Source: an uncultured Collinsella sp. (lineage in GTDB: Bacteria; Actinomycetota; Coriobacteriia; Coriobacteriales; Coriobacteriaceae). From it: 11,174 bases of DNA. Shown here piece by piece: positions 6,993 through 11,174 of this stretch. The DNA lies in NCBI GenBank assembly GCA_902492825.1, contig CABUMZ010000058.1, positions 1-11,174 of the forward strand. Reading direction: 5' to 3'. Under the pieces are notes generated by a model. The model worked only from the letters and a program-made list of their open reading frames with translations. It was not told the origin of the DNA and searched no databases. How positions within the stretch are numbered: the stretch's first letter is position 1; every line of letters starts with the position of its first letter. Position numbers and translations under genes: made by a program.

Positions 6993-7025
6993 TCGCGACC
7001 AAGCGTCTAACCGCTTTCCCCGGGG

Positions 7026-7056
7026 GCCTGCCTGGCATCCCATACCCCAGGCAGGC
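7026..7056 (+). terminator. Possible weak terminator or attenuator after the PTS genes
   Basis: GCCTGCCTGG (7026-7035) and its exact complement (7047-7056) form a 10-bp GC-rich stem with an 11-base loop, 33 bases after the EIID stop codon. Only a poor pyrimidine stretch (TTCCATTCCC) follows, with no T-run. Termination is likely to be partial, leaving read-through into SIS gene 2 possible. Confidence 0.45.
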
Positions 7057-7069
7057 TTCCATTCCCAAA

Positions 7070-7100
7070 ATGCGACAATGGGACAGTCCCCTTGTCGCAT
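7070..7100. repeat. 31-base near-perfect palindrome upstream of SIS gene 2
   Basis: The 31 bases pair symmetrically about position 7085 with a single mismatch (ATGCGACAA at one end, TTGTCGCAT at the other, GGGACAGTCCC at the centre). There is almost no loop, so a protein-binding site or a REP-like element is as likely as an RNA hairpin. The GGGAC core resembles that of the palindrome at 2969-3012 and the sequence just after the GNAT gene (605-609). Confidence 0.65.
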
Positions 7101-7190
7101 CCTCAACGGGCCGGCGACTCGGTCCAAACCACGGTAACCCTGCGAGCGCCCGGCAATGTGGCGCCGCAAAAATCGAAAGGAATGTGTCAG

Positions 7191-8174
7191 ATGTACGAGA
7201 TCGACCTTAACCTCCCTAAGCAGATCGTCGCTGACGTCCTGTCCAACCACGAGATCCACAGTGTCGCCTTCGTCGGCTGCGGTGCTTCCATGTCCGACCT
7301 CTACCCCGCCAAGTACTTCCTGGCCAACAACACGGACAAGCTGAACGTTCAGATCTTCACCGCTAACGAGTTCAACTACGACACGCCCTCCTGGGTCAAC
7401 GAGCACACCTTCGTGATCACCTGCTCCCTCGGTGGCTCCACGCCCGAGACCGTCGAGGCCAACAAGACCGCCAAGAAGCACAACTGCCCGGTCGTCTCCC
7501 TCACCAACAAGGCTGGCTCCGCTCTGACCGTCGACGCTGACTACGTCATCGTTCACGGCTTCCACGCCAACTTCGCTGCCAAGTGCGAGAAGCCCGGCTA
7601 CGCCATCGCTCTTGCTGTCGAGATCCTCCAGCAGACCGAGGGCTATGACCACTACGAGGACATGATCACCGGCCTCACCAACGTCTTCGAGCTCTGCGAG
7701 AACGCCGCTCAGCACTGCAAGAAGCTCGCCAAGAAGTTCGCCGAGGACTTCAAGGACGACAAGATGATCTACTTCATGGCTTCCGGTGCCTCCGAGAAGA
7801 TGGCTTATTCTCACGCCGCCTTCCTGTTCACCGAGATGCAGTGGATCGACGCCGCCGCCTACAACACCGGCGAGTACTTCCACGGCCCGTTCGAGGTTTC
7901 CACCGAGGGTAAGCCCTACGTCTTCTTCATGTCCGATGGCGCTACCCGTCCGATGGACGCCCGCGCCCTCACCTTCCTTGAGCGCATGGGCGCCAAGGTC
8001 GCTCTGATCGACTCCAAGGACTACGGCCTGGCTGACGCCGTGCCCGCGAGCGTCGTCACCTACTTCAACCCGCTGCTGCACCTCGCCGTTATGCGCGAGT
8101 ACGGCAACCAGATCGCCGAGGCCCGTCAGCACCCGCTGACCATGCGTCGCTACATGTGGAAGCTTTCCTACTAA
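7191..8174 (+). CDS. SIS-domain phosphosugar deglycase/isomerase (FrlB/GfrE-like), paralogue 2
   Basis: This 327-residue paralogue of the protein at 1931 has the same two-SIS layout. SIS 1 carries FVGCGASMSD (27-36) and the phosphate loop SLGGSTPET (79-87). SIS 2 has GEYFHGPFEV (227-236), with Glu228 and His231. The C-terminus is MRRYMWKLSY. The Glu plus HGP arrangement is the usual form of the motif in sugar-amine deglycases and related isomerases. The start at 7191 is chosen because AAAGGA (7176-7181) lies 9 bases upstream; an in-frame ATG at 7182 has no room for a ribosome binding site. Codon use is very strict, similar to the PTS genes. It lies downstream of the PTS operon and ends in a strong terminator, so it is probably co-transcribed at least in part. 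Two deglycases beside one mannose-class PTS match the gfr plan. Confidence 0.87.
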   Translation: MYEIDLNLPKQIVADVLSNHEIHSVAFVGCGASMSDLYPAKYFLANNTDKLNVQIFTANEFNYDTPSWVNEHTFVITCSLGGSTPETVEANKTAKKHNCPVVSLTNKAGSALTVDADYVIVHGFHANFAAKCEKPGYAIALAVEILQQTEGYDHYEDMITGLTNVFELCENAAQHCKKLAKKFAEDFKDDKMIYFMASGASEKMAYSHAAFLFTEMQWIDAAAYNTGEYFHGPFEVSTEGKPYVFFMSDGATRPMDARALTFLERMGAKVALIDSKDYGLADAVPASVVTYFNPLLHLAVMREYGNQIAEARQHPLTMRRYMWKLSY

Positions 8175-8208
8175 TCACAAGTAAGTAGACCTTACGGGTT
8201 GATTGAGA

Positions 8209-8240
8209 GGGGATGGGGTTTTCGCCCCGTCCCCTTTTTT
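8209..8240 (+). terminator. Intrinsic terminator after SIS gene 2
   Basis: GGGGATGGGG (8209-8218) pairs with CCCCGTCCCC (8225-8234), with one G-T wobble and a 6-base loop, and six T follow (8235-8240). It lies 35 bases after the stop codon and is the clearest terminator in the window. It closes the catabolic locus and separates it from the HAD gene. Confidence 0.92.
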
Positions 8241-8334
8241 GCTCTGGGGAGGGCGTGTCTGTCGCGCCGCAAAACCCCAGATAAAACCTACCAAAATAAA
8301 CCTGACCCTTTTTGGCAGGTGGGAGGAGATGCGT

Positions 8335-8964
8335 ATGATCAAGGCAGTGCTGTTTGATATGGACGGCGTGCTGGTCGATACCGAGTGGTTCTACAACCGT
8401 CGTCGCGTGGCGTTTATGGAGGAGAAGGGCTTCCACTTTGACGAGATCCCCGATCTTTCGGGGTCTAACGAGCCTGCCATTTGGGAGGCGCTGGTGCCCG
8501 ACGATGTTGAGCTGCGCGAACGCCTGCGCGTTGAGTACAAGCAGGTCTACAGCCCGGACCATCCCGTTCCGTATGCCGAGCTGCTCAACGAGCAGACGGA
8601 GCCGGTGATGCGCGAGCTGCACGAGCGTGGCGTGAAGTGTGCCATCGCGAGTTCGTCCTATCGCGAGCTGATCGACGAGCTGGTGGAGATTGCTGGCATT
8701 GCCGATGTGCTGGATTACACCATCAGCGGTCACGAGTGCAGCGCGTTTAAGCCCGACCCCGAGATCTACCTGCGCGCCATGGAAGCGCTGGGTGTGGAGC
8801 CCGCCGAGTGCCTGGTTATCGAGGATTCGCCTTTGGGTATCGAGGCTGGCAAACGTTCCGGCGCCCGCGTCCTGGCGCTGCGTCCGCACGAGGGCGTTAA
8901 CCTCGATCAATCGCGAGCCGATGCCGTTATCGATAATTTGACCGACATTTTGGCCGCTTTGTAG
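8335..8964 (+). CDS. HAD-superfamily hydrolase, beta-phosphoglucomutase/phosphatase-like
   Basis: The 209-residue protein has all four HAD motifs. Motif I is DMDGVLVD (8-15), with Asp8 as nucleophile and Asp10 as acid/base. Motif II is a Ser in ASSS (105-108), motif III is Lys139 in KPDPEIY, and motif IV is IEDS (162-165). A helical cap lies at about 17-85. This places it with small cytosolic phosphatases and beta-phosphoglucomutases acting on sugar phosphates; the exact substrate is not visible. The start at 8335 has GGGAGGAG (8321-8328) 6 bases upstream; the in-frame ATG at 8329 abuts that site. It follows a strong terminator, so it is probably a separate unit, though a role in sugar-phosphate handling beside the PTS locus is plausible. 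Its last residues (LAAL) and stop codon lie in the 18 bases that open repeat copy B. Codon use is looser than in the PTS genes. Confidence 0.9.
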   Translation: MIKAVLFDMDGVLVDTEWFYNRRRVAFMEEKGFHFDEIPDLSGSNEPAIWEALVPDDVELRERLRVEYKQVYSPDHPVPYAELLNEQTEPVMRELHERGVKCAIASSSYRELIDELVEIAGIADVLDYTISGHECSAFKPDPEIYLRAMEALGVEPAECLVIEDSPLGIEAGKRSGARVLALRPHEGVNLDQSRADAVIDNLTDILAAL

Positions 8965-9181
8965 TGTCAATCCGCCGCGAGAAGCACGGGTTCAAACGTT
9001 TTTTTCGGTGGATTGGCTCAATTTGGTTTCTATTTTGATCCGTTTGGCTTCGATTCGGGCTAAGTGAGTAGACTTTTTGGCGCAGGCCGAGCACAATGCA
9101 TATCTTCCTTTGTAAAACCGCAGGTCACAGGGGTGGCGGTTTTGGGTGTGCTCGACAGATCGTAAAAAGTCTACTCACTTG
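8947..9181. repeat. Dispersed ~235-bp repeat, copy B
   Basis: This is the second copy of the block at 617-852, in the same orientation, at roughly 80-85% identity by eye. Its first 18 bases are also the end of the HAD gene, including the TAG stop. It fills most of the gene-free stretch 8965-9319. The remainder (9182-9319) holds only a candidate promoter for the next gene. Confidence 0.85.
9060..9181. repeat. Terminal inverted repeat element within copy B
   Basis: AAGTGAGTAGACTTTTT (9062-9078) and its exact complement (9164-9180) enclose a nested CGAGCACA/TGTGCTCG pair and an apical AAAACCGC/GCGGTTTT hairpin. In copy A the apical stem uses different pairs (GTCAC/GTGAC), yet folding potential is kept in both, which hints that the structure matters. 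Confidence 0.8.
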
Positions 9182-9242
9182 TAATTTGGGCCTTTGGTCG
9201 TGGGGGTTGCTGGTCCCGCTTTGGTTGTCGAGGGAGGGTGAA

Positions 9243-9274
9243 TTGAAGCGCCCCCGTACGCTCCATGCTACAAT
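9243..9274 (+). promoter_or_regulatory. Candidate promoter of the YitT-family gene
   Basis: TACAAT (9269-9274) is a good -10 about 45 bases before the start codon. A TTGAAG (9243-9248) could be a -35, but the 20-base spacing is longer than ideal. Confidence 0.4.
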
Positions 9275-9319
9275 CGCGGGCATGCCCCACAACCACATCT
9301 GCCTTCGAAAGGAGCCTAC

Positions 9320-10327
9320 GTGGCGAACGCCATCGATCAGCTCACGGACCGCGTGCTCATGCTCGGCCGTCTCACCATCGTCCGCCGCGCTATTACCGCC
9401 GTGGCGGTCACAATTTCCGCCGTTCTCCAGACATTCCTGATCCAGGCGTTCATTCAACCCGCCGACCTGCTTCCGAGCGGTCTTACCGGCGTCGCGGTCC
9501 TGCTCGATCGCGTTACCTCGCTCGGCGGCGTTCATATTGACATCTCGCTCGGTATGCTCGCGCTCAACATCCCCGTGGCGCTCCTATGTTGGAGCGGCAT
9601 TAGCAAGCGCTTCGTCATCTTCTCGATGATGCAGGTCGTGCTCTCATCGCTGTTTCTCAACGTCTTTCACTTCGCTCCGTTTTTGGGCGACAAGATCATG
9701 CTTATCATTTTTGGCGGCGTGGTCTCGGGTCTGGGCGCTGCCATCGCGCTTAAGTCCGGCGCATCCACCGGCGGCACCGACTTTATCGCGTTATGGGTCT
9801 CCAACCACACGGGCAAGACCATCTGGGGCGTCATCTTTGGTTTCAACTGCTTTATCCTGGCGATTTTTGGCTTTATGTTTGGCTGGGACAAGGCGGCGTA
9901 CTCCATCGTGTTCCAGTTTATTTCGACCAAGACCATCGACAGTTTCTATCGTCGTTACGACCGCGTGACGCTGCAGATCACGACGCGCAAGGCAGACGAG
10001 GTCATGACCGCCTACGTAAACCATTTTCAGCACGGCATTAGCTGCGCTGAGGTCATCGGCGGATACAGCCGTGAAAAGATGTACCTGCTGCACGCCGTTG
10101 TTTCGACCTACGAGAGTCAGGACATTATCAAGCTGGTGTGCGACATTGATCCCGGCGCCGTGATCAACGTGTTCCACACGCTCAACTTTGTGGGCGGCTG
10201 GTGGGGCGGTCATGTCGACGAGCCCATGCCCACGGCCGTTCCCGATCCCGACAAGCCCGCGCGCATGGCCAGCAGGCAGGCGCGCCTCAGCGAGCAGGAC
10301 AGCCTGCAGCAGGACGACGGCAGGTAA
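9320..10327 (+). CDS. YitT-family membrane protein (DUF161 plus DUF2179)
   Basis: This 335-residue protein has an N-terminal membrane domain with about five to six hydrophobic helices (about 24-205), containing the family signature SGASTGGTD (147-154). A soluble C-terminal DUF2179-type domain follows (about 215-292; RVTLQITTRKADEVMTAYV and later INVFHTLNFVGGWWGG). Such proteins are widespread in Gram-positive bacteria and their transport role is poorly defined. The last ~40 residues are hydrophilic and rich in Pro, Arg and Gln, beyond the usual domain. The start is a GTG at 9320, supported by AAAGGAG (9308-9314) 5 bases upstream. It has its own candidate promoter and no visible link to the sugar locus; it may simply be inserted between that locus and regulator 2. 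Confidence 0.9.
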   Translation: MANAIDQLTDRVLMLGRLTIVRRAITAVAVTISAVLQTFLIQAFIQPADLLPSGLTGVAVLLDRVTSLGGVHIDISLGMLALNIPVALLCWSGISKRFVIFSMMQVVLSSLFLNVFHFAPFLGDKIMLIIFGGVVSGLGAAIALKSGASTGGTDFIALWVSNHTGKTIWGVIFGFNCFILAIFGFMFGWDKAAYSIVFQFISTKTIDSFYRRYDRVTLQITTRKADEVMTAYVNHFQHGISCAEVIGGYSREKMYLLHAVVSTYESQDIIKLVCDIDPGAVINVFHTLNFVGGWWGGHVDEPMPTAVPDPDKPARMASRQARLSEQDSLQQDDGR

Positions 10328-10381
10328 GGATTTGCTGTATGCGGTGTATCGTTTTATCAAACTGAGGTAACATGAAACTAG

Positions 10382-10394
10382 ACGTTATATACGT
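10382..10394. promoter_or_regulatory. Putative operator upstream of regulator 2
   Basis: ACGTTATATACGT is an ACGT-N5-ACGT inverted repeat 37 bases before the start codon. It matches the elements at 3073-3085 (on the complement) and 4346-4358. It contains a TATATA that could be the -10, which would allow autorepression. Confidence 0.5.
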
Positions 10395-10431
10395 ATTAGT
10401 TATTTCAATATTTCGATAAGAGTGATTAGAT

Positions 10432-11151
10432 ATGCCTACGCCCAAAAATGCACCGCTTTACCAGCAGATTTATGACGAAATCAAGGACGCGATCGAGAAA
10501 GGTGTTTATGCACCCAAGGAGCGTATTCCGTCCGAGCTTGAGCTAGCCGAGCAGTACGACGTGAGCCGCATTACGGTGCGCCGCGCCGTCGAGGAGCTGT
10601 GCTCCGATGGCTACCTGGTTAAGCAGCAGGGCCGTGGCACCTTTGTCTCCACGCCGCACATCAACCGCCAGTTCCACGCTTCGACGCTGCAGACGTTTAC
10701 CGCGCTGTGTGCCGATAATGACATGAAGGCGGGCGCGCATGTGGTCGATCGCCAGATTGTGCCGGCACGTCAAAACGAGATGGAGTTCTTTGGCCTGCAG
10801 AAGGACGCGCTGCTGCTGCACATCAAGCGCGTGCGTACGGCCGACGGCGAGCCCATTTTTGAGGAGAACATCTTTGTGCCGTTTGACGCCTACCGTGAGC
10901 TGTTGACGGCCGATCTTGAGGACAAGTCGATTTTTGCCGAGGTCGAGCGTGTTGGCGGAACGCCGATTGTCTCGGTTGGTTACCGCACGGTCGAGGCCGT
11001 TCGTGCCAATACCGAGCAGGCGGCCGAGTTGGGCATTGCTCCGCACGATCCACTGCTCAACCTGCGTGCCGGCTTTATCGGCCCCAATGGCGAGCCGGTC
11101 CTGATGGGTAAGCAGTACTACGTGGGATCGCGCTACGTTATGGTGATGTAG
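10432..11151 (+). CDS. GntR-family transcriptional regulator with UTRA domain (HutC subfamily), regulator 2
   Basis: This 239-residue protein is a complete HutC-type regulator. The winged helix-turn-helix spans about 8-74: RIPSELELAEQYDVSRITVRRAV is the recognition region and QQGRGTFVS is the wing. The UTRA domain covers about 92-236, including DALLLHIKRVRTADGEPI and the late RAGFIGPNGEPVLMGKQYY. It belongs to the same family as regulator 1 but is clearly diverged. The ribosome binding site before the ATG is weak (AAGAG-like, about 10 bases upstream). An ACGT-N5-ACGT element lies 37 bases before its start and recurs in front of the DMT gene and the PTS operon, so it may control those transporters as well as itself. 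The effector is unknown. Confidence 0.92.
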   Translation: MPTPKNAPLYQQIYDEIKDAIEKGVYAPKERIPSELELAEQYDVSRITVRRAVEELCSDGYLVKQQGRGTFVSTPHINRQFHASTLQTFTALCADNDMKAGAHVVDRQIVPARQNEMEFFGLQKDALLLHIKRVRTADGEPIFEENIFVPFDAYRELLTADLEDKSIFAEVERVGGTPIVSVGYRTVEAVRANTEQAAELGIAPHDPLLNLRAGFIGPNGEPVLMGKQYYVGSRYVMVM

Positions 11152-11174
11152 CTTTGGGGTTCCGCCGGTCTACC

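Noticed and set aside
7092..7190. Upstream extension of SIS gene 2 by 33 codons
   Set aside because: It would start inside the 31-base palindrome without a ribosome binding site, and it adds no conserved residues. The ATG at 7191 has AAAGGA at good spacing.
6408..8132. 574-residue open frame on the minus strand across EIID and SIS gene 2
   Set aside because: It runs antisense to two well-recognised genes and spans their intergenic palindromes. Its Gly/Val/Asp/Leu-rich, low-complexity product is what strict GC-ending codon use gives on the opposite strand.
8203..8334. Upstream extension of the HAD gene
   Set aside because: It would run through the intrinsic terminator. HAD motif I normally begins within the first ten residues, as it does from 8335.

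Overview
The window looks like chromosomal DNA of a high-GC gut actinobacterium, most likely a Collinsella or close Coriobacteriia relative. This is inference: it rests on the strong GC-ending codon use, the protein families present and the style of the small intergenic repeats. No rRNA, tRNA, CRISPR array or transposase gene was seen.

Layout: (1) 1-606, a GNAT acetyltransferase whose first codons lie inside a perfect 39-bp inverted repeat at the very start of the window, probably an assembly or library artefact. (2) 607-1002, a gene-free stretch holding copy A of a ~235-bp dispersed repeat. (3) 1003-2923, a GntR/UTRA regulator on the minus strand, divergent from a SIS-domain phosphosugar deglycase/isomerase, with an operator-rich 205-bp gap between them. 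(4) 3125-4207, an EamA/DMT-type exporter. (5) 4391-6992, a mannose-class PTS permease: a fused EIIA-EIIB, then EIIC and EIID. (6) 7191-8174, a second SIS paralogue closed by a strong intrinsic terminator at 8209-8240. (7) 8335-8964, a HAD phosphatase/mutase whose stop codon lies within repeat copy B (8947-9181). (8) 9320-10327, a YitT-family membrane protein. (9) 10432-11151, a second GntR/UTRA regulator.

Working model: genes 3-6 form a catabolic locus. A mannose-class PTS imports and phosphorylates a sugar-amine conjugate, and two FrlB-like SIS enzymes cleave the phosphorylated products. This resembles the Salmonella gfr locus for glucoselysine and fructoselysine, which also pairs a mannose-family PTS with two deglycases. 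The DMT protein could export the released amine or amino acid. The PTS and SIS genes have a much stricter codon bias than their neighbours, which suggests high expression when induced.

Two putative regulatory motifs divide the locus. TGTAT/ATACA half-sites cluster between regulator 1 and SIS 1. An ACGT-N5-ACGT-like element lies in front of the DMT gene, the PTS operon and regulator 2, so the distal regulator at 10432 may control the transporters about 6 kb away.
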